A stretch of 64,000 bases of DNA, from assembly GCA_030141605.1 (NCBI GenBank), contig JAQGDQ010000684.1, forward strand, positions 49,147 to 113,146, given 5' to 3'. Position 1 is the stretch's first letter; each line of letters begins with the position of its first letter. The notes under the pieces were generated by a model. That model was not told the DNA's origin. It ran no database searches and saw only the letters and a list, made by a program, of their open reading frames with translations. Below are positions 12,719 through 27,500 of this stretch, piece after piece. The position numbers and the translations under genes are program-made. The DNA is from Tubiluchus corallicola. Its lineage: Eukaryota; Priapulida; Priapulimorpha; Priapulimorphida; Tubiluchidae.

Positions 12719-15560
12719 AATAATAATATAATAATCTTTATTAAAAGTCAGTCTTTGGATTAACAATCAACGTAAGCTCATGGAGCTTTTAGTCGACTGT
12801 AAATAACAATTGTACAACTACGTAACAGAGATTACTATTGCTGTACATCAGTACATTAGTACACGCAAATTACTACGCATCAGGCAGGGCAACAGTAGGT
12901 GTACGATTGGAACACGACATTATCACAACTTACGATTGGAACACGACATTATGACAACTTACGTTTGGAACACGACATTATGACAACTTACGATTGGAAC
13001 ACGACATTATAACAACTTACGATTGGAACACGACATTATAACAACTTACGATTGGAACACGACATTATAACAACTTACGATTGGAACACGACATTATGAC
13101 AACTTACGATTGAACACGACTTATACAACTTACGATTGGAAACGACATTATACAACTACGATTGGAACACGACATTATACAACTTACGATTGGAACACGA
13201 CATTATGACAACTTACGATTGGAACACGACATTATGACAACTTACGATTGGAACACGACATTATGACAACTTACGATTGGAACACGACATTATAACAACT
13301 TACGATTGGAACACGACATTATAACAACTTACGATTGGAACACGACATTATAATAACTTACGATTGGAACACGACATTATGACAACTTACGAATGGAACA
13401 CGACATTATGACAACTTACGATTGCAACACGACATTATAACAACTTACGTTTTGCTGTTAAAATTTGCTTGGGATCTGCCACTGTAGCTACCTTCATGCC
13501 CTGAATGGCTCTAAGATTAGCAGGAGTCAACGCAAAACCTACGAAATGAAATGAGAGAAAATATAGGAATACAGACATTTACTTCATGGCTTAACAAAAC
13601 CTTTCACAATTTAAAAATTTTTAACCCTTAAAAATATTGTCCAACACAAATGCAAGAAATCAACACAAAAACATGCAAACAAAGTTTAATCTTTAGTGAC
13701 ACGGTGCAGCGAGTAAGTTGCAGTTCTGGCTTGTCAGGTCTTGATTTTATTGCCTAAGCTTGCATGTTACTAACTATAGACACCAACTATGATGACATAA
13801 ACTGGTTCTAGATCTTGGTTGTAGAACTGGCATTCTTAGCATAGGAACTGCTATTTTAGGGGGAAGGTGAGAGTCTCTTAGTCAACACTCAAAAATGTTC
13901 ACCCCCTCCCATATGTCTTCTTTGCATTGAATGGTACACTATTAGTTCCAGTGATAGGTAAGTTCCATTAAAAATGAACTTGTTCAATTTTTGTATAGAA
14001 GTAAAGTGAACTTTATTCAAGTTCAATTTCATCCCGGCCACAATGAACATTACTCAAGTTCAAGTCCACGATCGGGTTTTGACAAAGTTCAAGTTGCAAT
14101 GAATTAACTGCGTAGGTCTATACATCTAGTTATTTAACTAGCATTGTGGAATTCGCTTTACTAATTTGACTTATTTTCGCTAGTTTTGGCACATGGATTT
14201 GGCTAAATTTGGTTCTGTTTGGCTTAATCTTACCAGGAATTTGGCTTACGAATGACTCCGTCACCGATCGCCCTGCCCAAAGATCTTGCATATTGAGCAC
14301 TAGCATAAATTCACAAGTAACAGAAGTCATTTGTTTTTTGGGTTTTTCTCATTTTAGTTTAGTAGGTGAATTTGAACCTTGAAAATTCAAGTTATTTTTG
14401 TAATAATTGTTAACGTTTCCAAGTTCACAAAAAGTCAAGTTCTTGCAACTCCTTTTTTTGTTTGCGTACTCTGTAAATCAGGGGTGTGCAAATTGCGGCC
14501 CACGGGCCACTTGCGGCCCGCCGAGAGAATCTGTGCGGCCCACAATTTGTCAACCTAATGAAAGTGCGGCCCGGGCGATTAATTGAGTGTATTCAGCTGA
14601 AGTCCGTGCCACGATCCCAATGATAGTGCGGGTAGTTTTTTCTACTAGATCGGATGCCATTAACCCTTACAAGACGGTTGTAGCTTAATGTCACTGTACT
14701 ACACAGACTGTGTGATACACATTACTAATACGCATTGTAATGAAATTACCACTATCTGTCCTGAAAGTAGAAATATATGGTTTGTAATATAAATTTTAAT
14801 AACTTCTAAAATAGTTTCTTGAGTGTAGTAGTAATGATGTACACAGGTCGGATGCAAAAAATCGTTATTAGGCCTTTCTGTAGTTGGCTCCTTGATCAAA
14901 CTGCCTGTGGCCCGCAGGAATTGCGGGAAAGTTTAATGTGGCCCGGCTAGTCAGATAATTTGCACACCCTTGCTGTAAATGAACAGCTCACAGGATAACA
15001 CATTTATGGCTTGAGTTGAAAAGTTCATTAGCATTATTAACTACAATAATATAAGCAAGAAGACGTAAAATTAACCTGCAGGTTTCCCTCCGGTCACTAC
15101 GAATGTTGGATTAGTCTGTCCTGCAAGCACAGTTTGTGGACTAGTGCCCAGCACGAATGTCTGCTGTCCGGGGAGACCAGCTCGAGTTCCTAGAGTGATC
15201 AACTTTGTCTGTGTCGTTCCGCTCTGACCGGGTATTATGAACGGAGCTGCGCCAGCTTGAGAACCTATTCAGAAATAAAAGAATTAAGAATAGAAACCAC
15301 TGCGTCGCCTTCAGACTGATGAGCACAGCAAAGAAATATTAGAAGGAAAGGGAAATATCAAATCAGGTAACTTATGAGGAACAGGGATTGTTGAATCTCT
15401 TCACTGAAGCGCAATTCCAGTAGGGGAAATGTGATATTTACGCTCCCCGCACAAGAGCACGCACACACGCACGCACGTTTTGCTGTATAAAACTAGTCCA
15501 GAATCAAAGCATCAGGTTATCCACTGCCCGCACAGGAATGATAATGATAATGTGATAATG

Positions 15561-15598
<38 letters not shown>

Positions 15599-18500
15599 GA
15601 TACATGAACATTCTACATAGTCTTTGCTCACTGCTTCTGAAATGACGGTAATATATATAAGCTAACTGTTAACAAATACGTGTTTGCGGTTACCATAGAA
15701 ACCAAATTTTCGTAAAATTTAGAATACACATTCTTGTAAAGTTGTTACCTAGGAAGACAGTCTGGCCATGATTTATCTTCATTGCAGGCCCAACGACAGG
15801 CGTTGTCTGTGCCAGTTTCACACCAGATGGCAGGGCTGAAACAACCTGAAAATAACAGTTAAACATTCACTTAGATATACGGCAAAATTTCCTAAGCGAT
15901 AGTATCGAGATTCACTTCATTTCATACTCAGAATTGTAGGAGTTCTACATTGCATCGCGTGACTAAGACAACACAATCATTAACAAGTCACGAGGAATTA
16001 TATTATAATAACTATAGTAGCAGGTACAATCACAGAATCAAATAGCATAATTATTATCAATAGTAAAATACCACTATACTAAAACACAGCGGAAGAATTA
16101 GCCTCGCTAGCCCACAGGTGTAAATGTTCAAGGTAGACCTGTCTTACACAGCTTAAATACAGAAAACTAGAACACTATTAATGTAAAAGGTCATTCAGAA
16201 GCAAATAAGTACAGTAAGATTAGAGCGAAATTTAAGCTATTTCAATGTTATAACAAGCGTAAAAAAGGAGGGAATGAGATGAAAAAATTATGAAAGAGAG
16301 ATGAGCAAGAAGACAAACAATGTAATATTCACAAGTCAAGTTAATCAAACGCCAAGTAAATATAGGAAGCACTTTGCGACAAAAGGAAAGCATACCTTTA
16401 CACCACCCTCGGGTAAAGAAAGATTTTGTTGAGGTTGACTAATCAGTTTAGATGTACCTGAAATAACAAGAAGTAACAAAAATTTAAAAACCACAAAGTA
16501 ATTGCAGGTGACGACCAACGAATGATTACATGTAACATGAAATAAACAATATGATATTGCGAAATTCCATGTACAATTCCAACCTGTTGTCATTTCTGAC
16601 GAAACTGTGGAACTTGACTGTCGTACTAGTCAGATGATGACCGCAAAATTCAGTCCATAGTTACAGCGGCGTTTGCGTTTTGTTATCAGATGTGAGAAGG
16701 TGTCATTTCCGAAGAAACTGTGGAACTTGACAGTCGTACTAGTCAGATGATGACCGCAAAATTCAGTCCATAGTTACAGCGGCGTTTGCGTTTTGTTATC
16801 AGATGTGAGAAGGTGTCATTTCCGAAGAAACTGTGGAACTTGACAGTCGTACTAGTCAGATGATGACAGCAAAATTCAGTCCATAGTTACAGCAGCGTTT
16901 GCGTTTGGTTATCAGATGTGAGAAGGTGTCATTTCTGAAGAAACTGTGGAACTTGACAGTCGTACTAGTCAGATGATGACAGCAAAATTCAGTCCATAGT
17001 TACAGCAGCGTTTGCGTTTGGTTATCAGATGTGAGAAGGTGTCATTTCTGAAGAAACTGTGGAACTTGACTGTCGTACTAGTCAGATGATGACAGCAAAA
17101 TTCAGTCCTTCGTTACAGCAGCGTTTGCGTTTGGTTATCAGGTGTGAGAAGGTGTCATTTCTGAAGAAACTGTGGAACTTGACTGTCGTACTAGTCAGAT
17201 GATGACCGCAAAATTCAGTCCATAGTTACAGCGGCGTTTGCATTTGGTTATCAGATGTGACATTTCGCTGTGTAGCATTGTTTACAAAACCAGCATTGCA
17301 GAAACGGCGTCGTTGTTTATCCAAGGAAGTCGTTGTTCGAAAGTTTCCAGAACAAAACCAAACAAAATATTTTGGGGAAATGCATTTTCGGGGCTCTATT
17401 TCCGTTAGGAAGGAAGCCGCGAAATTTAATAAAATTAGTGTCATATTTCAAGTAATGGTTAGCTATTCTGATTAAATGAAATTGACCAGCTTTATTTTAT
17501 TTCAAGTTATGCTGTAACTCGTTTTTATTTTAAATTTGATTTTTAATTAAAAAAACAGCCTAAAAATTTGAAAAATCTACAAAGGATACGACACAAAATT
17601 ACAAATGTTTCATCTACAATTGCAGTCAATATTATCGACCAAATTGCAAGCAAAAGATTTCACCGATGAGGGAGTTAACACGAGGTTTGATTATCGTTTT
17701 GAAAAGTGAAGATTTTGCGAAGATTTCCCACCTTGTATTTCAGCGCTGGAACTAGAGACAACCTGAAGTGGGGAACTCGTAACGATCCTAGCTATAATTG
17801 GTTTGTTGACACCTCCAGGTGAAGGCGGGGCGGATGATTTTCCACCGGCCGACGGTGGCCGCGACGTCACCACCACCTGCTGATTACCGACTGTCACCAC
17901 TTTAGGAGATGCTATAAATAAATATGTAAAATATGTAAAAGTAAATGCATGGTGTGTATATTTCAGGTGAGCAATTCATTAGCAAAAAACAAGTTACTAC
18001 TTATCATCATTACAAGTCAAAGAGAATTTTTAAAAGGGAAGACAAGGAGATTTTAAAGTATATCTCAAAAAACTGCCCGTACAAAGTTATATTACTTAGC
18101 ATTATGTTTACCTGTTTGAAAGACTTACGTAATTGGAAAAGAAAATTCTTAATAATTTGAAATATTCGCAGGTAAAACTGCATTGCATCAGCATCCCAGC
18201 ATGCACCACTGGCACACCAAAAAAAACATTGTTCTGACTATCAATATAAAGTAATTTAAACTTTTGCTTAGCTAGCGAAAAATGTGCAAAAAATGCCCAG
18301 ATTATTTTTTCGAACATTACGCAATGTTATCTAAACTTGTTTCAAAGAAGTTACCATTAAAATTGGTTGTTGCCTAACAGTCATTACAAGAGTTTTAATT
18401 TACAAATTAGCAAAGGCCACGCAAAAAATTTTGCGTATACACAGACTTATAATCAATAATGCGCGAGCATCCTACCTAGTGTTGGTTTATTTACCTGACA

Positions 18501-21500
18501 CAAAGTCAGCAGCAGCAGCTTTTACTGAATTAAAGTCATAAGCAGAGTGTAATGGATGACGTCAAAACAATGGCTTTGCGTCAGCAGTTTTATAAGCGAA
18601 AATTGCCGAAAATAGAACATCTAATTAACTCGTCGGCACTCCTCTTGGTGTTCTAAAGCATGGCCGACATCAACGTGTAGCCCTGTTCTTCCTGTTTCTA
18701 AAGAGCCGTATATCTCCTTTCAAGAGTCTCACCAGGCGCCGCTAGAACGTTTTTTCTACTTGCCGTTTGACCAAAAGTTTGAAAAAATCGCGACTTGGGT
18801 ACGGGAAAACGCCGTGGCCCTCTCGCGAATTGCAAGTATGCCTACTACACCCACCGCCGAACGGGCTATCTATCCATGGCCAGCACCACCCACGGCTCGT
18901 TCCCGTTCTCTAGAAATAAGAGGTATAAGTTTTGCAAAAAACGGCCGAAAAATGGCCATTTTTGGAGGTTTTTCGCCCCCCGTTCCTCTCGATGGGCCCG
19001 ATTCAAATAATAAACCCCCAACGGCACGACACTAGATCGAGACCTTTCGTTTGGTATATAGATCGACGCAAATGGTGCTGCCGTCGGAGCTGTAGCCTCA
19101 ATATCAAGCCCATACCAGTGAAATTAATATATACGATTTAAACAGCGCTACTACTAATACAAGCTCTATATGCATTAAGTATGAAACTGATACAAACTTC
19201 AAAAAGGATTTTTTAAACTTTATTTACGAAGAACGTTTTCTTGACCTTTAACTAACCTAATTTATAACATACCAGGAGTAGGCGTACGTGGACTCATAAC
19301 TGGACTAGGTGGATTCTCGTGTTTAAAAATCATCTGAGTGGCTTGAGATGAAGACTTAGCAGGGATATACTGTATTCTTGGCTTTCCAGATATAATCTGT
19401 GCTGCAGGTTTCCCACCGGGAGCAGCCTTTACTTGAACAGCAGTTGGTGGTCCAGGCATATACTGCGTCACGTGTTTGGTTGTTATGTACTGAGACGCAG
19501 GTTTTCCACTGGAAATAATCTGCGTTGGTTTTCCCGGAAGAATCTGCGTCGCCTGCGTAACGTGGACGACCTGAGCAGCCGGCTTTCCGGTCAGTAAGTG
19601 CGTAGCCGGCTTGCCGGAGACGACGTTGCGTTTGACCCCGGAGTAAACCGTCGGCTGTTTACCGGGATACACAGCCTGCGGCTGCTTGCCGGCCAGAGCT
19701 TGTGCGGCCGCCGCACGCGAAAGCAGTTGAGTGGCTGGATTTCCAGTTATGATCTGAGAATACTGCACTCCCGATGAACTCGGCGACCCGCTAATGATGT
19801 GAGGTCCATTTTTGCCGGGTATTTGATTAATGATAACAGGTCGCGTTCCGACTTGCTGTAATCCTGGAGCCACTTGCTGAAGTCCGGTGACTATCACCGT
19901 TCCTGGTGAAGATCCGGCGACACCTACAATCAAACCATAATGCTAAATTGAAACAGCTGTGCAGTTTTTGATCTTCTACAATACAGTCAACCCTCGTTAA
20001 ACCGGAACTAATTGGGGGATAGGTGGTCCAGTTTAGCCGATTGTACAATTTATCCGATATGCCTATATATGGTCTATATTATACAGGAATAATCACCTTA
20101 ATAAGGCCTATATACATTGCACTATATACTATACTGTATATTACTTTAAAATAAATTAGTGTGTACGATCACGCAAGTGCACACTAGACCAAGCTACTCA
20201 ATAGGCTAAGTTGGAGTGCATGAAAAGGGCGAAGTTGGAGTGCCCGAAAAGGGCGAAGTTGGAGTGCCTGAAAAGGGCGTGCCTTTCTTAATTTTATCCA
20301 ATTAAATCACTTATTAACGAATAGCACGACTGGATAGCCGATATTCTCCTGAGTGGAACAGTACGTAATTTGTAATATTTAGTTATGTCTGTGTTCATAC
20401 AGTAGTAGAAAAGTCATAGGTCTTATAAGATCTATTCTGAATGGTCCTGAAAGAGTCAACAGCAAAATAACAGCTTGAAAGTGGTAAGTGTTTCAAAATT
20501 ACAGACTGTATTTAGCGGAAAACTCTCACAAAAACTGACAAGAATCTGTGTTAATTTTTTTGCTATAATTTTTAGATACTTAAATACCTGGAGAAGCCGG
20601 TTTTCCAGTGGCGGTGTTAACAGCTGGCTGGTATATTTTAAGTCTCGGTCTTGGCGCAGTTTCAGGTTGTGTCAACGTGAGGGGAAGAGCAGATTCAGTG
20701 CTGATTTTCGCTGCGGTCGAAGTTCCCGATGCAGCCTGTTCGACGACAGCTTGGGAAAGCTTAAACATTAGAAATAAACCCGTTCATTTTTTGCACTAGA
20801 AACAGAATAGAAAAACTATTTCACAACGCACACCACAGATGGTTTGAAGAAACCAAAAAACTTGAAATTTAGTTTTAAGATTTTATTTTGAAATCATAAA
20901 CAGTGAAGTAGTGTCCTGTTGAAAAGCAGAAAACCAAGTGACCAAAAACTACAGGTGAAATCATTTAGGTGTGAAAACAGGTTTAGAGATTATGCATTCA
21001 TAAAGACTGTAGAAGCCAATGAAAATTTAAACAGTAAAGAGAAAGATATAACAATTTTACCAAGAACACCTGAAGGTGGCAGCACTATCCAAAACTCAGA
21101 AAAGTATGATGACAATACACAACATAAATTTAAATTTAGAGTAATTCTGTCCAACAAATGCCACCAAAAACAACATCATTCGTATTATGTGTGGTGCTAC
21201 TTGTATGTAGTAATCTTTAAGCGATAAGAAACGGGAATTTTAAAGTATGTATACTACTTTCTGAACTTTCCATACAAAGCTTTGCTACTTTGCATTAAAC
21301 TTATCTGTTTGAAAGACTTACGTAATTGGAAAAGAAAATTCTTAGTAATGTTTGCTACAGCTGATAAAAACATCACTGGATCATATCCCAGTGTGCACCA
21401 CTGACTTCCCAGAAAATGTATTATTAAAGGAAAAGCCAACGTTTTAGAGAAGTTGAACTTTAATACTTGCGAAAAATGTTAGAAAGTTTCAGGAATAAAA

Positions 21501-24500
21501 TTGTAATAAGCATCGCCTGTAATTAAAAGTGAATTTAAACTTGCAATCACTTCATGTTCGGGCGCGCTCATTTTGAATGAAAAACCGTGTCGTTTCGGTT
21601 ACAGTGGAACACAAACATACAGGTGCGTGAGCAAACTTTTTTACAGCTGCAGTACAAACATTCCAAAATTTTAAACGTAAGATTATTAAAAATTCTCACA
21701 GAATTGCACGCTTGTCTGAAACTCATTCCAGGACGAAATTTTTTAGCATACGTAAAAAATGTGCTTGTCTTGTCCTTTAACAATGGTGCTACTCAACACA
21801 CTTTAATTAACAACAAATTACACTCACCTGAGTAGCTGCTAATCGCGGCTGTCCAATTGGAGGTCTCAGGCTAGGTGAGTTTGGACTTTGCTGACCATTG
21901 GCTAACACTGAAGTCGCAGGTTTACCACCTATGGTAAGCCCGGCTGTCTTTCCAGTCAGCGCCATTTGCAACAACTGCAAGTAAACAAGTTGTCTCAATA
22001 GTATTGTAAGTGAACAAATAATTGTCTTTTTACACAAATCTAACGTTCATTTTAACGTAAATGCGTTAAATTAATAATCGACAATTTTTTTTACTGAATG
22101 TCCATCTTTTTCTGCACTGACAGCAGTAATAGCACAATGATTTATCCTGGAAGTTATAACTCTGCACAATTGATTCTATATTTTTATACAAAGAGATATA
22201 CACGTGGCTACACTGATGTACGTGATGTAAACAAAGTGACGGCCTGCCAACTAGCGGTCAGCTTGTGAAATAATGTACTGGGTCCGTAAGAATTTTCTCA
22301 ATGAATATACGCGATTTACAAAAATGGCACTACTGGTCTTGCAAGAACTCGGAATTCTCATCCCTGCAACTAACTGCCTCAGTACACAACCGGTAGGTTA
22401 AATTCATACCTGCTTTTGCAGAGCGGGACTAAGTGCTCTAGGACTCGGAGGAGCCTGCGGTTGAATGAACAAATCATCAGACTGGGATGCAGCTGCCGTC
22501 ATTTGCTAGAAAAACGATTCGACAACAATGACGATGATAGTGACAGCAATATAAAGAAACGAGTTAAAAATAGAACATAAAATAGTTGAAAAAATTTGTC
22601 AAAATCTAGTGAAAATAATAAAAGTAATTTGTTATTGCAGTTTTCTACAGAATGTAACAGAACTTCTATTCAAATTTCTTTCATTTCCACAAGCAAGAAT
22701 GTCTGTGTTTGCATTCCAGCAGAGAAATAAATTCATTTGGGTTTTCTAACTTAATTTGCTTATGTGAAGTAAAAAACTCTTCTCTTAAACTACGACTCCA
22801 CGTGAGCTTAATGCATCATCCGTAATGCGTGATGCATGATCCGTAATGCGTGATGCACGATCCGTAATGCGTGACGCACGATCCGTAATGCGTGACGCAC
22901 GATCCGTAATGCGTGACGCACGATCCGTAATGCGTGACGCACGATCCGTAATGCGTGATGCACGATCCGTAATGCGTGATGCACGATCCGTAATGCGTGA
23001 TGCATGATGATCAATCAATCAATCAATCAATTTATTTCACTCCAGCAATACATATACAATACATCAACATTCAATATTATTGAGACAAAAAGAAACAGTA
23101 TAGGTAAAAAAACGTTGATGAAGTCAAATTAACCAAATAAAAGAGTTGCTGTATGACACCTTGAAAGCTTGGCTTGTTAAGGTGGCACAAATGAGTGAAA
23201 GAAAGAATGGTTAGGGTTAGTAGACATGATGGAATGGAAGAAACAGTAAGATTAGGGATAGGAAGAAGGAAGAGGAGAAGAAACGACCAGACAATAGTAT
23301 AAACTATTGTATACCCACCACGCATCATTCATTATTTACCACGCATTACGCACCATGCATTACGCATCATGCATCACGCATTACGCATCCATGCATCATT
23401 CATTATGTACCATGCATTACGCACCACGCATTACGCATCATGCATTACGCACCACGCATTACGCACCATGCATTATGAACACATGGAGTCGCACTTTTAC
23501 TGCACTTTACTTTACTGCAACAACAATACATGCACGAAAAATCATTTGTTCTAAAATTAACAAATTGTAAATTTAAAACAATAACTTCAATTATACTGGC
23601 TATTTTAATTTTGAACACTATGGGTTAAGGAAAAATTGGTTAGTTTATCTAATTCATATTCAGAATGCGTAGCTTTGACCATCAAAAAAGTCCAACGTTC
23701 AATAAAATGATTTTCAGAAAACTTACTTGTTGAAGCACTTCTTTAATAGTCTTGGGTGAAGGCTTCATGTTACTCACGGCTGTTTTTTGTGACAATGTGA
23801 CAGAAATGTCACTCATGACTTCATGCGCTTCAGCTTGTAGTGATGTTGGTAATGGGGCAGTAACTGCAGGACTCAACGAACTTGTCTCACTTTTTGTTTT
23901 CTAACAAAACAGAAAATTTTTCCAGTCAGACACAGAAAACTTTAAAAAAACATAAAAAATTGCAAGCAGTCGAATACATTATTACTATGACACGTTTTGT
24001 ATGACACACTTAGAGATTTAACATGAATCTCATATGGACTGAATGAATCTCCATGCAAGCCATATTGTTCTCTATTGTGCAGAAATATGTAACACCTAAT
24101 TAATAACAATCTTGGCAAAGCAACTTCTGAACGGGCTTGCCCCATTCACGCAGGTGTTAAACGGGTTAGCGTCACATTGCGTTAGACAACCAAGATATTC
24201 ATTAGGGTAGATTCACGCTAGTAACTTTGCTCCGAGTCACTTCAAATGCTGTGAAACGGCCAAAGTGCACTAAATAACTACAGACGTTAAAACTGGTATG
24301 TAGACGTATGTGGGATTCGTGGGAAACCGATAAATGACAAAGCGCATAGGAAAACCATTTTACGGCGCAGAGAAGCTAGTTTTAGTTTCACAAAGGAAAA
24401 CCATTTTAGCTCGTTTTAGTCTCTGCTCATTTGCAAAACACTCAAGCTAACAAACTTGTTAAAACAATTACCATACTGTAGCGCCAATTTTTGGTAATAT

Positions 24501-27500
24501 TTTTACACTTCACTAATTGCTAATCCAGCCACTAAGTTTTTTATAATAACGACATCATTAGAGTTAGTAGTGACACGTTTCTCGTGTTCTGAGATGTGAT
24601 TCACATAAAAAAACAGTGAAGAATTCCTCAGCCATAAGCATAGGTCCTCCTGATTACAAGACAGGTACTCTACCAACTAAGCTACTGGAGAGCGATCGTT
24701 TTAACAAAAACGTCTATCTTAACATCTTGAATTGCGATCAAACATTGTGAACGGAGACAGCAGTAGGCAAACGTACAAATATTAGTGAAATGTAATTAGT
24801 TTAACTGCAGTAAATTAGATAATCGGTACAATTGGACGAAAACATATCAGTAATAAGTTGAAGCGTCATCTCCCAGTAATGATTAAATTTCATTAGTAGA
24901 AAACACCCGTTTTTTGTACGTGAAGCAAAATGAAATCACAGTTACTGAAACAATGTTCATAAAGAAGGAAATATGGGAAACCTTTGGTTTGGGTTTGCTC
25001 ATTCCTTTTTTGGCTTTCACTGCAGCTGCTTGGGCAATGTGAAGTCGTTCTGTAAAAAGAAATGGTACGTATTAATAAGCATCTTGTAGTGGTAAAGGTC
25101 TACATATTATGTTACAATCTTAAATATGGCAATGAAGGAAGATGTAATCGAATAAAGGCCAATCTGTTATAGTATCTGTTATAGTGTAGTGTAGTGCAGT
25201 GTAGTGTAGTGTAGTGTAGTGTAGTGTAGTGTAGTGTAGTGTAGTGTAGTGTAGTGTAGTGTAGTGTAGTGTAGTGTAGTGTAGTGTAGTGTAGTGTAGT
25301 GTAGTGTAGTGTAGTGTAGTGTAGTGTAGTAGAGTAGAGTACAGTAGAGTAGAGTAGAGTAGAGTAGAGTAGAGTAGAGTAGAGTAGAGTAGAGTAGAGT
25401 AGAGTAGAGTAGAGTAGAGTAGAGTAAAGTAGAGTAGAGTAGAGTGCTCATGGAATGCTTCTGCCATTAAAAATTATGTTCTGACGTCAACAAAAGCTGG
25501 ATTCACCGCTTGTTAACGAAGCTTATAAGCCATTACTTAATTATCAGAAACACTACAGCTTCATTCTAGGGTTACAATGTATACGTTTCACTGTACTTCA
25601 AAATAGAGCATGGTATGAAAAAACAGCCTGTTTTCCTTTAATAAATTTGTACCCATAAAAGCAGATACAAGCTCCATAAAGTTCAAAATAATCAGTAAAT
25701 TTTAATCCAGTTTACCAAATTCCTCAGCGGATCGATGCCTGTGGAGGTAGATCCACAATTTTCTGTTTCCGTCGTACTTCACGCACGGATCCTTTTCGTA
25801 ATGAAGTCTGTCTAGAGCTCCGCTTACGACAGTATTAATCTGAAATCAAGACGTCGGAGTTTATGATATATTTCCTCAAATATAACCACAATTTGTAGCA
25901 ACAACTCCACCACTCACGAATACACCGCATACATACACAGGGTGGCGCAACTCAAAAGTAGTGTGCTCACTTGGACCCATCCCGGAGGTCGCAGGTTCAG
26001 CTCCCGCGGAGTGTGTACCAAAGACTTAAAAAATTGTACCGCTGGTTCTACGACCAAACCTTCGACCATTATGGGTTTATCGATGCAACGTGCGGGTAAT
26101 AATAATCGGGACCACCTTGAATATAACTACTGATGTACTTAAGGTGATATCCCTTAACTATGTAATAAACGAAATTAATATTATATACAAATGCAGATAT
26201 GTATACAGCAGTGTTAAATGAGATGCAATATTGAGATGAATTGAGATCTACTAACATGTCCTTTGCATCATCACTCACTTCTGATTATTTACTTTTGTTC
26301 AGTCAAATGTTTTGAAGAAAGTAGGTCCTCGCTGCTAATGGGTTAAAAGTTCTACAGCAGGGGTGTGCAAATTATCTGACTAGGCGGGCCACATTAAACT
26401 TTCCCGCAATTCCTGCGGGCCACATGCAGTTTGATCAAGGAGCCAAGTACAGAAAGGCTTAATAACGATTTTTTTGCATCCGACCTGCGTACATCATTAC
26501 TACTACACTCAAGAAACTATTTTAGAAGTTACTAAAATTTATATTACAAACCATATATTTCTACTTTCAGGACAGATAGTGGTAATTTCATTACAATGCA
26601 TATTAGTAATGTGTATCACACAGTCTGTGTAGTACAGTGACATTAAGCTACAACCGTCTTGTAAGGGTTAATGGCATCCGATCTAGTAGAAAAAACTACC
26701 TGCACTATCTTTGGGGTCGTGGCACAGACTTCAGCTGGATACACTCAATTAATCGCCCGGGCCGCACTTTCATTAGGTTGACAAATCTCATCGCGGGCCA
26801 CAAAAATTATTCTCTTGGCGGGCCGCAATTTGCACACTCCTGTTCTACAGCATGGCGGACTGTGACTGTGACAGAGTTTAGACAAAAATAAATAAGATTG
26901 CAAAATATTTACAAAATACTTTTGTGTACAGTAACAAACTGTTTGCTGTTAAGTAAAATGACAGAAATGAATTAAAATTATGTATTTTTGAGAAAATAGA
27001 ATACACTCGTATGTCGGTTTGTTAGACAAAACCGGGGAATTTTTGATATGAATTTGCCGATTGTCCGTATTTACCAATACTAAGCTGATACAGTAGGTAC
27101 CGCATGTGTTAGACTTATGGTACGGTAAGATCAATTGTTTCAAAAATGTGTAGTGAGGGCCGCTCCTATGCAAAAGTATATATAAAAACTGCCGGCAATT
27201 GACTCAAACATAATTGACTCTATATTTTTATATATAGAGATATACGCGTGGTTACACTGATGTAACAATGTAAACAAAGTGACAGCCAGCCAACTAGCGC
27301 AGGGATGAGACTGACAAATTTCAAAAAACTCTGAAACAGGCCGTAGGCAGCAACAAATTGCAATTTTGTGACCATAGAGAGCCTCTAAGTGGACTTAAAA
27401 TATCAGTTACCGTGTTTCATGCATAATTTAAAATACCCAACTATCAAGGATGCATGATACCTAATTGTCTCAAAAACGCCCAAGTACTGGCCACTCCTAT

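Larger units (their letters stand above)
17912..19272 (-). other. Intron 20 of the NFRKB-like gene
   Basis: It contains a dispersed-repeat fragment (about 18060-18225) and the GC-richer repeat at about 18830-19105. No exon is seen. Confidence 0.6.

Noticed and set aside
12480-12766. Poly-Ile/Thr, poly-Val and poly-Leu frames
   Set aside because: Produced by the AAT/AAC trinucleotide array.
18760-19141. Plus-strand coding frames of 69-91 codons
   Set aside because: They lie in dispersed repeat A, which recurs inverted at 28915-29190 with frame-breaking differences.
24621-24700. Functional tRNA-Thr gene
   Set aside because: The D and anticodon arms resemble tRNA, but the T arm and B box are degenerate and the acceptor stem does not pair.
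25120-25467. Tyr/Thr/Leu-rich frames of 90-115 codons
   Set aside because: Produced by the pentanucleotide array.
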